Part shown: positions 11,542 through 22,682 of the stretch, in pieces
Numbering within the stretch: the first letter of the stretch is position 1
How the letters are laid out: each line of letters starts with the position of its first letter
NCBI GenBank assembly: GCA_914767715.1
Contig: OU612069.1
Coordinates: 29,077,387 to 29,141,386, forward strand
DNA length: 64,000 nt
Source: Membranipora membranacea
Lineage: Eukaryota; Bryozoa; Gymnolaemata; Cheilostomatida; Membraniporidae
Direction: 5' to 3'
Program-made: the position numbers and the translations under genes
Notes under the pieces: generated by a model
What the model saw: the letters and a program-made list of their open reading frames with translations, nothing else
Databases searched by the model: none
Told to the model about the DNA's origin: nothing

Positions 11542-13164
11542 CTACCGAGCACAATGTTCATTGGCACAACAACGTCCTGAATCACATTGAGCATTAGAAT
11601 TGCAGGGATCACCCCAGGCTGAAAAACATGATCCTTCATCATAACCATAATCATAATGATAACCTCTGAGACTGCTGAGATAATGTCTGAAACTAAAAGA
11701 TAATTTATTAAACATTTGTGGTTTGGTGCAACACTTAGGACTTAAAGTTGATGTTTTAACTACTTATTAAGTGAATGAAGATTGATGTATATTATAGTTA
11801 GCTGTATGTAAGGGGAGTTTGAAGCTTCCTGGTTATCAAATGATACACAGATATTACTTAATCGATACTGTTCAATCTGGGGCAGCACCAAGTCCTGGTG
11901 TCAAACAAACCAATCTACATTATCTGCACTGCTTGTTAAACTCAAAACTCTCATCATCAGCGATAAATAGGAACATACAGAATGATTATTTGTTTTGGCA
12001 TAGTAGATCAATCATTCATTCGCGAAACTTCCCAACTTTAAAAAAATGGTGAGTCAAAGTCAAACATTGCCCTCCAGCATGTGACCTGTGGGTTCCCACA
12101 GAAGAAATCCCCTCAAATTTCACCTTGGTGACAAATTTACTACCATTCTACGTCACACCCACAGAATATGACTTTAAGTATGATTTAGTGTTCACTGTTA
12201 ATAAGATGGTTTATAAATGTCAGAGCAATAAATTACTTTCACCTATGTCAGTCACCGACCAAAACACAACTGGGTTCGAATCTAATCATTGACTTCTGTG
12301 ATTTAGATTAAAGTTATGAGATAAATAGACAGTTTTCTGAGCTCTTATTTAAGCCTCAATTCGGATTTGTCCTCTCTCCAGTTTGGTACTTTTAACCCAC
12401 GCCGCATAGGAAAAACCTGCTGAAAGAGGGTTATCTTGAATATCGCATATGTTACGATAAAAATGAGTTTTGATTCAGAGTCTGCACCATTGAAAACCCT
12501 GTGAGACAGGGTTTCCAAATCATTGGAGGCTTGAATGTTGATAAACCTTAATTTTAGTGACGAAACTCATTAAAAATTCTGCCAAATGGTCCGCAAAACA
12601 GGCAGAAAATGCTTTAATTAACTATCCAAATACTAAAATTATTTCCCAAACTCTATCCATATGAGTTTTTAATGCTGCAGATTATGAATCAAAAACAATT
12701 TTTATCCTATTATAAGCGTTTATCAAGATAACCCTCTTTTCAGCACGTTTTTCCTATGCGGCGTGGGTTAAAAGTACCAAACTGGGGAGAGGACAACTCC
12801 GAATTGAGGCCTAAATCAGAGCCCAGAAAACTGTCTATATACTAAATAATTTACCCTGCAGATCCTGTGATCATTGAGGCTACAAACATCAGAGCCTGAA
12901 AATATAAATAACACCATGTCAATGCAGTGACCACAAGAGTGTATATTAGTCATGGGATTAGCTGGTCAATAATTTCAAATAATATAAATTGCTAAATAAT
13001 TATCATTTCATTGAACCATAAATGCTCTCTGCGGTCAGGAAGAAGCACCAGAGAATAGTTTTTTAAGTGTAGGTATTTTTATTACATTATTTTCTCCAGT
13101 CACATCTACAATAATATCAGAGGGGTGGGATACTTACAACAAGGATGATATAAGTAAAGTTCAT
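11542..13164 (-). CDS. Small secreted cysteine-rich peptide gene, copy 2
   Basis: The three exons are 13,138-13,164 (start), 12,855-12,895 and 11,542-11,686 (to the stop TAG). Junction phases fit (0, then 2/1) and all splice sites are GT/AG. The predicted product is 70 aa. Residues 1-22 form a signal peptide (MNFTYIILV, then ALMFVASMITGSA). A short Tyr/Gly/Asp-rich segment follows, then six cysteines spaced C-x7-C-x5-C-x4-CC-x4-C. The NSNAQCDSGRCC core resembles the start of colipase/Dickkopf/prokineticin-type knots, but the domain is short and I cannot assign a family. It is probably secreted. Promoter TATA is at 13,266-13,273 and AATAAA at 11,335-11,340. Intron 2 carries a MITE (12,328-12,835). 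Its spacer is longer than in copies 3 and 4, and it ends AR instead of AWW. Confidence 0.72.
12328..12835. mobile_element. MITE with long terminal inverted repeats, TA target site
   Basis: A 508-bp insertion begins GACAGTTTTCTG and ends with its exact complement CAGAAAACTGTC. The two arms (about 12,328-12,447 and 12,722-12,835) are roughly 90% complementary. Units 3 and 4 have the empty site in the same intron. It is flanked by TA, as in Tc1/mariner-type elements. It contains no reading frame. Confidence 0.85.
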
Positions 13165-13265
13165 TGTGTAGATTCTCTCTCCTGTACTTATCAGATAGAT
13201 AACAATGTGCCTCTGTGTGTTGTCCTGTGGTGAGCTGTAATAGTACAGACATGTCCGCCTCTCTG

Positions 13266-13273
13266 CTTTTATA
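13266..13273 (-). promoter_or_regulatory. TATA box of cysteine-rich peptide gene, copy 2
   Basis: TATAAAAG on the minus strand, at the same place relative to the start codon as in the other copies. Confidence 0.65.
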
Positions 13274-14312
13274 TTACTCCTCTAGAGATCTTATATCCGG
13301 TTCCAGTTTGCAGGGTATTATGGCTACCATTGGCTGACAACCGACATTGGTTGTCATACACGGTATGTATTCAGATCTGATTTCTGTCGGTCTGCAGCAA
13401 ATCGAGGGTCTTTCACATATTAATCTCTATGACGGCTGAAGCATGTCTTTTATCTCATTCCGATTATTTCTCCCTGTGTGTAGATCAAAGGCTTAATTTC
13501 TTCATTTGTGGTTTTCTTGCTCATTTTGTCAACAAGGAATGGGGATGCGTGCCAACAGAGGTCCGCAGTACTTTTTATCCTTGAGAAAACGAGTTACATT
13601 AAGAGCTGAATACAAATTTTTGAATTGCTTAGTATGAATGAGTGTTAACACAAATACGCTTTGACGACCTGTTTTGTTCCCTCAATATCTCAATAACCCG
13701 CTAACAATAAATCACTTCTTGCTTGAAAATGCTTTGGTCCCTCGATATCTTAATATAAATGCTATTTTTTGAAAGTTTCATCTTGGCACAAACATGTTGT
13801 TTTGATTTCCTCACACATTCTCACCGCTGAGTTCACCCACTCTTCCAGCCAATCAACACGGATGTCACTATGATAGGTCAGTGACCTTTACATCAGATCA
13901 TACTGATACAAAAAGGGGTGTAGTCAAATCAAAAGAACACCACACCTTCAACTCACAAACAAACTGTGACTAAAATATCACAGACATCTCATTTAAAAAA
14001 CTAATCTTTTACTTTTATATTGTTTTCAACGGCAAAAGTGGTCTTACTTACTTTACCCAAGGCCAAACTGTTCATGGCATTAGCTAAGGTTGTGGTGATC
14101 ATGGTCTGAGTCAACGTTGCTTTTAATCAGGATGTAATCTAAAGCCGTGGTGTTCATAACCTGAGTGTAAAATAAGGTTACGTCATCCACAAAATTTGAC
14201 AATAGAGAAATCAGAAAGATAGGAAACTCATTCTTTGAGGATAGTGAATACCGAGTATACCGAGTATATCTTTTATTTATTCCGTACTGATTTGTTGCCC
14301 TGCTTGTCTCAG

Positions 14313-14435
14313 CATTCTATATCTGAAACACAGCAGATAGCTTCTGGTACAATCACATATGATGGAGTAGCTGATCCACAATCAGAGTGGGTAGTTATAG
14401 GAACAGCAAGTGATACATGTCAGGAGGCTAACTAA
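14313..14435 (+). CDS. Candidate exon 'HSISETQQ' ending in a stop, unit 2
   Basis: The exon follows a strong acceptor (CCTGCTTGTCTCAG) and reads HSISETQQIASGTITYDG, then EWVVIGTASDTCQEAN and stop. It is conserved and open in units 2, 3 and 4 with mostly conservative changes. Units 1 and 3 have a GTGAGG that could serve as a donor after ASDT, where units 2 and 4 have GTCAGG. So it may be terminal or internal depending on the copy. I do not recognise the domain. Confidence 0.45.
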   Translation, partial: HSISETQQIASGTITYDGVADPQSEWVVIGTASDTCQEAN

Positions 14436-14451
14436 CTAACACTGCTGTATC

Positions 14452-14485
14452 TAGCCTGTCTTGACAAGCTTGTCAAGACAGGTTA
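14452..14485. mobile_element. 34-bp near-perfect palindrome insertion with 9-bp flanking repeat
   Basis: The core 14,455-14,482 is a perfect 28-bp palindrome centred on AAGCTT. It is flanked by TGCTGTATC (14,443-14,451 and 14,486-14,494). Units 1 and 4 have a single TGCTG(C/T)ATC and no palindrome. Unit 3 has the same insertion (core 29,501-29,528). Confidence 0.75.
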
Positions 14486-14494
14486 TGCTGTATC

Positions 14495-14690
14495 ATGCTT
14501 TCCCCTCCTGCAAACTGATGTGAACCACCAAAGATAATAATCTGGAAAAAGAGCTACAACTGCCGTCAAACATACAACTATTTAGAAATGGCTGAACTTT
14601 ACCATGTGAGTGAGTGTTATCTAGGTCAGCCGGTGACCTTATTTTGTCTAGCACCAAATTTTAACAAGCTGGGTTCAAAGTATAATCAAA
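14495..14690 (+). pseudogene. Sushi first-half exon, unit 2 (stop at the conserved Trp)
   Basis: This is the homologue of the unit-3 exon at 29,541-29,736. The NWCEPP of unit 3 is interrupted here because TGG is TGA (14,516-14,518). The rest (YLGQPVTLFC, LAPNFNKLGS) and the GTAAGG donor at 14,691 are intact. If this exon is used as inferred, the copy is broken. No clear acceptor lies upstream. Confidence 0.5.
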
Positions 14691-14747
14691 GTAAGGAGGG
14701 TTTTAAATGTTAGCTAGCTGTTTAAATGTTAGCTAGCTGTTTCCAGA

Positions 14748-14978
14748 ATGGACAGAATGGCGAAATTTAACACTTATGACTTCTTTACTCCTCTAGTAAA
14801 GTACTTCATTCCTTTGCAGCTAGTTATCTTAGTCTTTATCTGCTACCTCACTTCATTCAAATATGAGAGACTTGTGGATTATAGGTGGAGACTTAGATCT
14901 GCTTCAAAATTCCCTCCAAAGCGCCCTCAGGCAGTTACTATACTGCAAAATACCAGTGCTATCGGTAATGACTGTTAG
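14748..14978 (+). CDS. Candidate exon with a transmembrane-like segment, unit 2
   Basis: It follows a TTTCCAG acceptor and reads DRMAKFNTYDFFTPLVKYF, then a hydrophobic run (LQLVILVFICYLTSF), then a basic tail ending AIGNDC and stop. Unit 4 (56,601-56,834) is also open, with a clean 3-bp insertion. Unit 3 (29,776 onward) is broken. A second open frame (MRDLWIIGGDL...) overlaps and is kept in all copies, so the true frame is uncertain. Confidence 0.35.
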   Translation: MDRMAKFNTYDFFTPLVKYFIPLQLVILVFICYLTSFKYERLVDYRWRLRSASKFPPKRPQAVTILQNTSAIGNDC

Positions 14979-14999
14979 TCCTGCGATGCCTTATTATAC

Positions 15000-16682
15000 C
15001 TTGAACAAATTTTTTAAACACAAAGAAGAATATTCATCAATGCAAAACCCTCAAGGTTCATAAGGCAATGTTGCAGTTTACACCCTGAAGTATCTTTTTT
15101 TTGTGCTAATGATAAATTCAGTCAATTCAAGCAATCAACCAATTGGTCAGTCGATCGGTCAGTCGATCAGTCAGTTGTTCGTTTAATTATTCTGTTAGTT
15201 GGTCAGTCTGCCTGCCTATCAGTCATACCTTCATCAATGAATCAATCTATCAATATATTGACCAAGCGATCTATCAATCAGTCAAGTAGAGTATACAACA
15301 TGATATATTTAAATTTAATTGTATTTTCCCTGTAAACTTTAAATCAAACTAGGACATCGGGAGTCATTACTATAGAATGATAATAAATTCTTGACGGACA
15401 GCGGTTTGTAGTTAAATCTTACAATAGGCATATTGAGTATTCTCCCCACAAAACACGGTAACACTATGTACTGTTTAGCAGGTGCAGTACAAAAATAGAT
15501 CAACTATAGGCATCACCAGGATTAGCTTCTCAAATTGAAAAAATCTAATAGCCCTTCAAACTCTAGGGTACTATTTATGTTTTGTGGCACTTGCAGCCAG
15601 ACTTGTTATAGAAATCACCTGCATGATCCAGATACCAAAATAGATTTTATACGCTTGAGCAAATTTGTCCATAAATCATGCCTGAGTCATTTATCATGTG
15701 GTGCAGATCTTTTGTTACTTTCATCATGAGACTCCCTAATAATCTGTGACATTGCTGGCGCATTCCACATGACGGGTATTCAGGAAAAAACTGGCCTGGG
15801 TTTATGTGATTATCAATTTATGGACAGGGCTTCATAGGATTGGTAGTATGCTACCATGTTGATCCATAATAGAAGATGACAGTATTTAAATATGATATTT
15901 CCCTTAATTAATATTAGAGCCAAACTATTTTTAACCCTGTTAGATTGTTGACTATAAAAATAACAATATAACCTTTCTATTGCTTCTAGAAATGATCAAC
16001 TATGTTTGTCTGAGAAAACAAATCCAAAACACCAATAACGGTAATATGGAAACTGAACTTCTGTTAACATAAACTTATTTTTCATGTTAATTTTCTGTTT
16101 GTTTGAGCGCGTTGATGGTGTTTTATCCTAGCACCTTGATCTCTCACATAGGGGAGGGAGGGGAGAGGAGAGGTGAGGGTGATTTGGGGGGTGGTAGGGT
16201 AATTGTAAATGCTACAATCTGTGTTTTTGATATGAGGCTATTCTAATACATCCAATGTCTTATGATCTGTCAGCGTTATTTTATTTCTAATAATTTGCCA
16301 AACTCAATTATCTTGATTTGACATAAAAACTTACATTTCTCTCATCGTCCTGCAGCTACGTGCATGAGCTAATTTGTTTATTAAGGGATTTTAGAGTCAC
16401 TCGATGGAATCGGTTCCACCTGGATCTGTTTGTTTGAGAGCGTTGATGGTGTTATATGTCTTAGCACCTTGATCTCCTACATAGGAGAGGGGGGGGGGGG
16501 GGATTGTAAATGCTTGAATCAGGTGCTTCTGATAAGAGACTATGTCGATGTCTTCTGATCTGTCATCGTCAATTCTATTTCAAATTTAACAAACTCCATT
16601 TTGATTCTAAGTTTTGACGAGTTCAGGCAGGTAAGATGAATCTCATAACATTCTGCATGACACAGTTTGGGCTTGACCGAGG
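15000..16682. other. Non-coding block E with a TCAGTC-type simple repeat
   Basis: Positions 15,120-15,290 are a degenerate array of CAGTCGATCGGT/ATCAATC words, also present at 30,145-30,345 and 56,970-57,150. The rest matches 30,350-30,800 and 57,150-58,170. There are poly-purine and poly-G runs near 16,150 and 16,490. I see no supported gene. Confidence 0.6.
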
Positions 16683-16775
16683 GCATGCTTCTCATGGCTA
16701 AAGCTGCAGGCTTCTCATGGCTAAAGCTAAGGCTTCTCGTGGCTAAAGCTAAGCTTTCTCAATGCTAAAGCTGCA
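16683..16775 (+). repeat. Tandem repeat of GGCTTCTCATGGCTAAAGCT
   Basis: About four copies of a 22-bp unit; the same unit is expanded at 58,170-58,440. Confidence 0.8.
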
Positions 16776-16797
16776 GTGAGAGGGTCAGGGTCAGGGT

Positions 16798-17050
16798 CAA
16801 GAGGTGGCTCAGTTGGTTAGAGCGCCGTCCTTTAGCATGGACATGTTGAAGGTCATGGGTTGGAATCCCACTGCAGTTTATTGACTACCATTGTTTGGTT
16901 TGCCGCCAGGTCTGCCCCGACCTGCCTGCAAACAGAGAGAAAATTGGCGCAGATATCGCGGCCTCGCCAATAAGGCACCACATTTTGCCGCCCATGCTTT
17001 GGGATGTGGCGAGTGATATGACATCCGTGTTTAATCAATTTATTTTTTAT
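16798..17050 (+). mobile_element. tRNA-derived SINE
   Basis: The head resembles a tRNA (GGTGGCTCAGTTGGTTAGAG as D-arm and A box, GGGTTGGAATCCC as T-arm) but its acceptor stem does not pair. The body has GATATCGCGGCCTCGCCAAT and GGATGTGGCGAGTGATATGA, and it ends in a T-rich tail. Related copies are at 22,683 and 58,579. Confidence 0.8.
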
Positions 17051-18446
17051 AAATCAACCTGATAATAGAGAACCCAAAGAGAAGGGCCGCTGAGTATTGA
17101 TTACTGAGTATACTACCTATACAGTTTTAATCTACTGCTGCCACTCAGGGAAATGTTTCTTAATGAATTCTGTATGCTCAAAGATAACTAATTGAGGCTT
17201 AGATCTTCAGATTATCGCCGAATGGGCAAATAATAAGCAGAAACTGATCTTAAAGATCGGGTATGAAGTAAACATACTGGTTGATGCTGTCATTATTGTC
17301 AACTAACAAGAATGTAACAGCCATTAAGTACCGCTAGATAATTAATTTCATACCCTGTTTTTACTATCAGTTTGTGCAAATTATTTTGCCATTAGGTGAC
17401 CATGCCAAGACTGCAGCCTCATAATGTTAATTTTGAGCTATATACAGAATTCAATAAGCACACAGTTGCCTGAGCGGCAGCAGTGGTTGAGTATAGATTT
17501 CTAACCCTGCTTGTCTCAGCATTCTTTATCTGAAACATGGCCCTGTTGTGATAACCATTTATTTGTATTTAATGACAGCCATGAATTATCTAAAATCACG
17601 CTCAAGATACCAAATAAATTTCATCAAATAACATACCCATTCAAACTCAGTCATATAGATTTGATCAGATGTACAATTTGTCAGCAAAAATGGTGACATT
17701 TTGCATCAGTTTTCTGAATAAAACTCTGTGACTTGGTTCATTGACCTCGTGCCTCAAACTTCTGAACACTTCAAGCTATGATCTTCATGAATAAGTTTTT
17801 GCTAATCAACTGTGATTGAAGTTTAAATAACAATGTTGTTTTGCTCGCCATATTCTGCATTTGAGATTACAGTCACATGATTGCTTAGCACTTTTCTGGC
17901 TATCAGTGTAAATCCGGCATTCTGAGTATTAAAGGAAGTCTGATTAATCAAATTATGTCAACGTTTCACACAAATTGACACTTTTGATGTTGTATTCTTA
18001 TTTCTTTCCTGAGGCAAACACATCAATCTCATCTTATTTTGTACTCAGTATTCTTCGTAGTTCTAAACAGATTCTGGTATCCTTTATATCAATTGTAGGT
18101 GCTGTTCTTTTCATGTTTTGGAGAATCTGCCGGTTCTCTGGCAAAGCCCTTTGTATGTGTGGTGATGGCTTGGTATATGTGTGTGAATGAACTCTTAATG
18201 TGATCATGAACAGAGGGCATGGTTTAGGCAATGTGGAGCTCAGTATATCCTGTTCTGTGTGGGTTTGAATGCCAACAGAAATCCGGTTTAGCGATAAACA
18301 TTCTCAAGAACGTTTATATATATCGCTTATTGTAGACCAGATGGTACTTAGCAGCTTTATCGTTTAACTTTATAATGTTAATGTCATTCTTGAAATTTTG
18401 AGTTTTATTTTTCTTGAAAACAAAGACACCTACAACTTAACTTTAG
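17050..18446 (+). other. Start of duplicated block C, unit 2; one candidate small exon
   Basis: It corresponds to 4,890-6,338. A relic of the HSISET exon lies just after the TGTCTCAG acceptor at about 17,513. A candidate exon at 18,099-18,190 (GAVLFMFWRICRF, then LCMCGDGLVYVCE and stop) follows a TTGTAG acceptor and is open as in unit 1. No family is recognised. Confidence 0.35.
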
Positions 18447-18709
18447 GCTGTTCGAATAATGTTTGGACCACTTTGCCACCAAGTTGCTCCCATCCTTTTG
18501 GGGGCTGTCAGCTGCCTGAAGATGAGGGAACAACTCAAAATTCAGGCAAACTGGGTCATTCCAAAATTGGACAGTTTTCACACTTCTCAATTAACCAAAC
18601 ACTTTGTGTTCGAATGGAAGAAACTGGCAACATATCTAACAAAACAGTGAGAAGACGAGATTGTATTGTGAGAATGAATGTTTACCAGACAGCCTGTAGC
18701 GTAGAGTAG
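18447..18709 (+). CDS. Sushi second-half exon, unit 2
   Basis: After a CAACTTAACTTTAG acceptor, the exon starts in phase 1 with CSNNVWTTLPPSC and then HPFGGCQLPEDEG. Together with the phase-1 exon ending LGSKYNQ (29,736 and equivalents), the joined frame makes a regular sushi/CCP ending: Gly-Ser, Cys, Asn, Trp, Pro-x-Cys. The 3' limit is uncertain. The acceptor of the following LCVRMEET exon has mutated from TTAG to TTAA, so the open frame simply runs on to 18,709. Confidence 0.5.
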
Positions 18710-18991
18710 AGAAGTGTAGTGGTCACGGGAGCAAATACTCTGAATTTGGCACCTGCCTGAAATAGCTAACTTTGAGGCTAGCATACATTTAATCTACATA
18801 TAGCCACACCTCAGCTAGCCAAATTTAGTGCTAGCTAACATAAAGTCACCCTCTCATTAGCTAAACTAAACTGTAGCTAAAATTTACTCGTCTGAAGAAT
18901 ATCTAATATTTGATGTTAAAATTGTCAAATTATGTTGATGTAACACAATGTTGAGGAGGTCAGTAATCCATGTTTAACAATCTGATTACAG

Positions 18992-19591
18992 AGGACTTGA
19001 AGTTTATTGTATTAGGATATCAGCCCTCATCAGCCACCTGGGATGATGTCGTTCTCCCGATAGTGCTGACCGCCTGCTGCATATGTCACATGACCGACGG
19101 GAAACTGTCCTCTCAGTACATGAAGTCTCTACTGGAAGGCCTGCAGTGGGTGATCGAACGCCTCGGAGAGTCAAAGATCAAATGCCTCGGAGACTGGGTG
19201 AGAATACGCTGTGGGTTATGTGCTCATGTCAACTGAGAGGACAACTTGAGTAGTCTTAATCAAGAATAGATAATAAATAATTGACATGATCGATTTTGTT
19301 CTGAGCTCGCTTGATGATTTTCAGAGAGATATCAATGGCTATCAAATAGCCTGATTATGCTGTTTTGGTTTGTAACATCAAGTACATAAGACATCATAAC
19401 ATAATAATTTTTGCCCACAGATGGCGTTGTACAAACACTATGAGGTTTGCCCCTGTGCCCAGCCCTCTTCTCCCTGTGCTAAGAAGGAGATGGTGAGAGT
19501 TGCTGAAGCAGAACCTTGTATGCAGAAAACAGCACAGGATATCATGAACTGCTACGCTGACCTCATGACTACAGAAAACCGAAAGTTCTGA
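18992..19591 (+). CDS. Two-exon 3' part of an unknown cysteine-containing protein (exons K-L), unit 2
   Basis: Exon K is 18,992-19,197 and exon L is 19,421-19,591, joined in phase 0 with GTGAGA/CCCACAG sites. The frame is fully open. Compared with unit 1, the cysteine in KLCSQYM is Ser (KLSSQYM). The stop TGA is CGA, extending the tail by four residues (TENRKF). The cysteine-rich VCPCAQPSSPC block is kept. The function is not recognised. Confidence 0.55.
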
Positions 19592-19969
19592 TCATAACGA
19601 CCTGCTTATCTGTATCTCCCAAGTCAATGTGGGCAATCTGATGCACCTTAATACCCGTATGTTCGCCTGAATATCACAGCCAGCTTGTTTTTTCTCACCG
19701 AGATCTTTGTAAACAACGTTAAGCGTCCCTGATGTCAGGCTTCCCAGTGCCATCTGATATTTGAAGGGACTTACATATTGAACGGTTTATAAAGAAACTA
19801 AGGCTAGCAGTATCTCAGAAGCCCTACATTAATTCTGTTTACGAACAAAGTAATGTAGGGCTTTTGAGGTATTGCTAGCCTGAGTTTCTTAGTTAGTTCC
19901 TAAACTTCTCGGACGAGGGTAACTATGGTGAACATCAGATAAATACTGATATCGTGATGTTACAGGAAG

Positions 19970-20180
19970 CCTAGAGCCCTGTACCAGTGATTGGACACTC
20001 AGGTCTGTCTGTAGCGGCGGAGGGTAGAGAGATAGCTTTAGAGCCCTGTACCAGTGATCGGACACACAGGTCTGTGTGTAGCGGCGGAGGGTAGAGAGAT
20101 AGCTTTAGAGCCCTGTACCAGTGATCTGACACTCAGGTCTGTCTGTAGTGGCGGAGGGTAGAGAGATAGCTCTAGATTTT
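19970..20180 (+). repeat. Tandem repeat, about 70 bp x 3
   Basis: The same array as 8,105-8,320, just upstream of exon M. Confidence 0.8.
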
Positions 20181-20186
20181 ATCCAG

Positions 20187-20449
20187 CATTTCATGAAAAT
20201 TAATCTGTCGTACCTGAGTAACGTCTCCTGTGAGCTCAGCCCTGTCCTGGAGAGGAGAATATGCTTCAGGAGGAAATATGGTAAGACACAAGAATACACA
20301 CTCGGTGAGTTCTGATGTACTCTTCTGAATCATCATCTTGGAAGCAGAGAGAGTATCCTCTCTTGGGTGCAGGTACTGGGACCCATAGAACTCATGCCCC
20401 ACCCTTTCCTTTGCCTGCTGGAAACCCGGCTACTCTTCATGTCCAAAAG
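20187..20449 (+). CDS. Candidate exons M-Q, unit 2
   Basis: Exon M (20,187-20,280; HFMKINLSYLSNVSCELSP) is joined by a 92-bp intron to exon Q (20,373-20,449; TGTHRTHAPPFPLPAGNPA). Phases match (1/1). The acceptor of Q, CTCTTGGGTGCAG, and its donor AAG|GTAGAG are kept in unit 4 too. What follows Q (phase 0) is uncertain; exon P fits in phase. The family is unknown. Confidence 0.45.
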
Positions 20450-20725
20450 GTAGAGAGGGGTTTCTTTTTTATGCCTGTGGTGTGTGCAACCAGTGGGTAG
20501 TCTCGTTCAACTAGGCCCTGGCTAGGATGAATGGTTTGCCAGTTCCAAATCAAGATTGAATTGCAGGACTGGGAATGTAACCTGGTCCCTAAGGACCCCA
20601 AGGCCGTAACCTTAACCATTGACCACACCCCTAGCTAAAAAGAAAAGCAAAAAACTCATGTTTGGTCAGAAGATTGGTCAGTGAAAAGTGGGCAGTACTA
20701 TTTGTTTATTCATTTTCTTCTTCAG

Positions 20726-21693
20726 CTCTAGTATTGAGACCGAATACGTTTGTTCTCCGCTCATAAAACTGATTGATGCTTGGAAAAAAGATGCTTTGAG
20801 TCAAGTACGGCCACCATCTATTATATACCATAAGAGGATGACATTATATTATTATTCAGATAGCTCTCAGATACAAAAAGGCCAGCTATACATACGCTTG
20901 ACATCATGTTCTGTCCAATTTTGCCTGAATTGTAGATGGGGGGGGGACGGTTGCAACACCAAAGGCTGCAGGTAAATTGGATCATACTTCTAACAAATGT
21001 GTATGCTACAATTCTCATTGCTCTTATATCTGACAGCTGAGTGTTTCATATTTGACAGCTGAGTATGACTGTGTAACCGGACAGGTGGTTGCAGATCACA
21101 CCAGTCAGCTAACTTGTCTCTTCCGCAGCTTCAAGAATAACGATCTACTCAAAATTAAACTACAAAGTCAGTATCTTACACAAAGTTCTGAGTTATTGAG
21201 AAGCTAAAATGTGGGAGGTGCTCAAGTTTGATAGTTATCAATCCCTTCTCATAGTCAAGAAAGTTAATTCAGAGATAAAATTCAGGATAAATTGTTATAA
21301 GCATTAAAATAGTATTCAAATTTGGCAAGATCAAAAGCATTCAACAAGCCCTTTAATATAGCAGATGTGGCCATACATGTAATCCTATATGCATATGGTT
21401 GTTTTAACTATCTCAGCGTAACTATCTCAGCGTAACTATCTCAGCGTAACTATTTCAGCGTAACTATCTAAGCCTAACTATCGCGGGGCTGGGCCAAGAC
21501 TGCACACTGTTCTATACTTTACATCTGTTGATTGTATCCCATGATGCACTGCTATGTTTTCCAGACTTGTGCTCCTAATTTTACAGAGAAAAGTTGCATT
21601 GTAGGAAGGGTGGTGGCTGCTGTATTGGATACTTTATATGATATCAAAGAATCAGTTAATGTATATTTTAAAATACGTGGTGCTGTTGCCTAG
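20726..21693 (+). CDS. Candidate exons O-P with stop, unit 2
   Basis: Exon O (20,726-20,804) reads SSIETEYVCSPLIKLIDAWK and ends in phase 0 at a GTACGG donor. Exon P (21,565-21,693) starts TCAPNFTEKSCIVG and ends GAVA and stop. The joined frame is open only here: units 1 and 4 have TAA in place of the TAC of YVC. The product is helical with a few cysteines. No family is recognised. Confidence 0.45.
21405..21485 (+). repeat. 15-bp tandem repeat (AACTATCTCAGCGTA)
   Basis: About five copies; the same as 9,515-9,580. Confidence 0.85.
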
Positions 21694-21749
21694 TCTATCA
21701 TTTTGTCTTTGAATATATAATTGAATGGAAAATACCAGATATTCTGCTA

Positions 21750-22682
21750 GTTATAGATATTTATGTGTGTGATTGTAATGTATTTTGTGTGTAACGTCCT
21801 ATCTAAGTTACCACACATCGACTGGTCTGCAGTGATGGCTCTGTTTATGCTCAGCCGTAGTCTGAGACAGACAGCCTGATGTGAGAACATAGATAATACT
21901 CCGATCTATTCCTCTGTATAATAGATGGTATGTACGGAGCTCTGAGATGTAGTGAGACTATGATATCTAGCTGCCTTAGAGGCTGGGTAAGTATATCGTC
22001 TACCTCCACTCTATAACTTTACCGTCGGTTAGAATATTTGATGGTTTTGCTAAGAACCTTTCACTTCGATGAACAGCCTTGCTTTCTCGGTCTTTCAATT
22101 AGGCAAGATCGAGCCAGGAACATTCACCAAGGATGTATTTAGTTCATTTAAGGAGTGAGCAATTTGGGAAGAGAACTCTAGCAAGAAGTTATTGAATTTG
22201 ACAGATTTAATTAAATGACCGCCTACCTGACAAAACAATCGCACTTATCACCACATTGGGCAATAAAACTGTCAATTGAATCGAGAATTTAATTTTTTTC
22301 TGGTACACAGTCTTTATTTTTATTTTATTTTTACTTTCAGATTGGTTTCGAGGAGCAGGGAAAGATGTATTGCTTATGAGTGGTTAGCAGTTTATATACA
22401 GACTATAGTCACACTGGCATTGAGACACTCCTAGTATTGAATGTGACGGGTTTAGGGATATGAACATTAGTTTTACATTTTGTGTATCAGATTTAATCTG
22501 TAGATTCGTAAATAAAGCTGAATACTGAATTATAGATGAAGCCTTCATAAAAAGAAAATAGAAACATGAAGAAATTCAAATATTTAAAGAAGCTGTCCCC
22601 AGTCCCTTGTAGCTTGGGTTTGCCCACTCATTCCAGGTGACAAACTGAGCACAGTAGAGTGTGGTGGAGGATAGTTTGTTTA
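21750..22682. other. Unit boundary sequence, no gene seen
   Basis: This sequence appears once in the window. It contains short AT-rich stretches but no convincing exon, repeat or element. Confidence 0.4.

Noticed and set aside
16798-16880. tRNA gene (also 22,683, 31,134, 58,579 and reverse copies at 10,735, 23,300, 26,330 and 53,030)
   Set aside because: A and B box parts are present but acceptor stems do not pair and anticodon arms are not formed; followed by a conserved non-tRNA body, so SINE.
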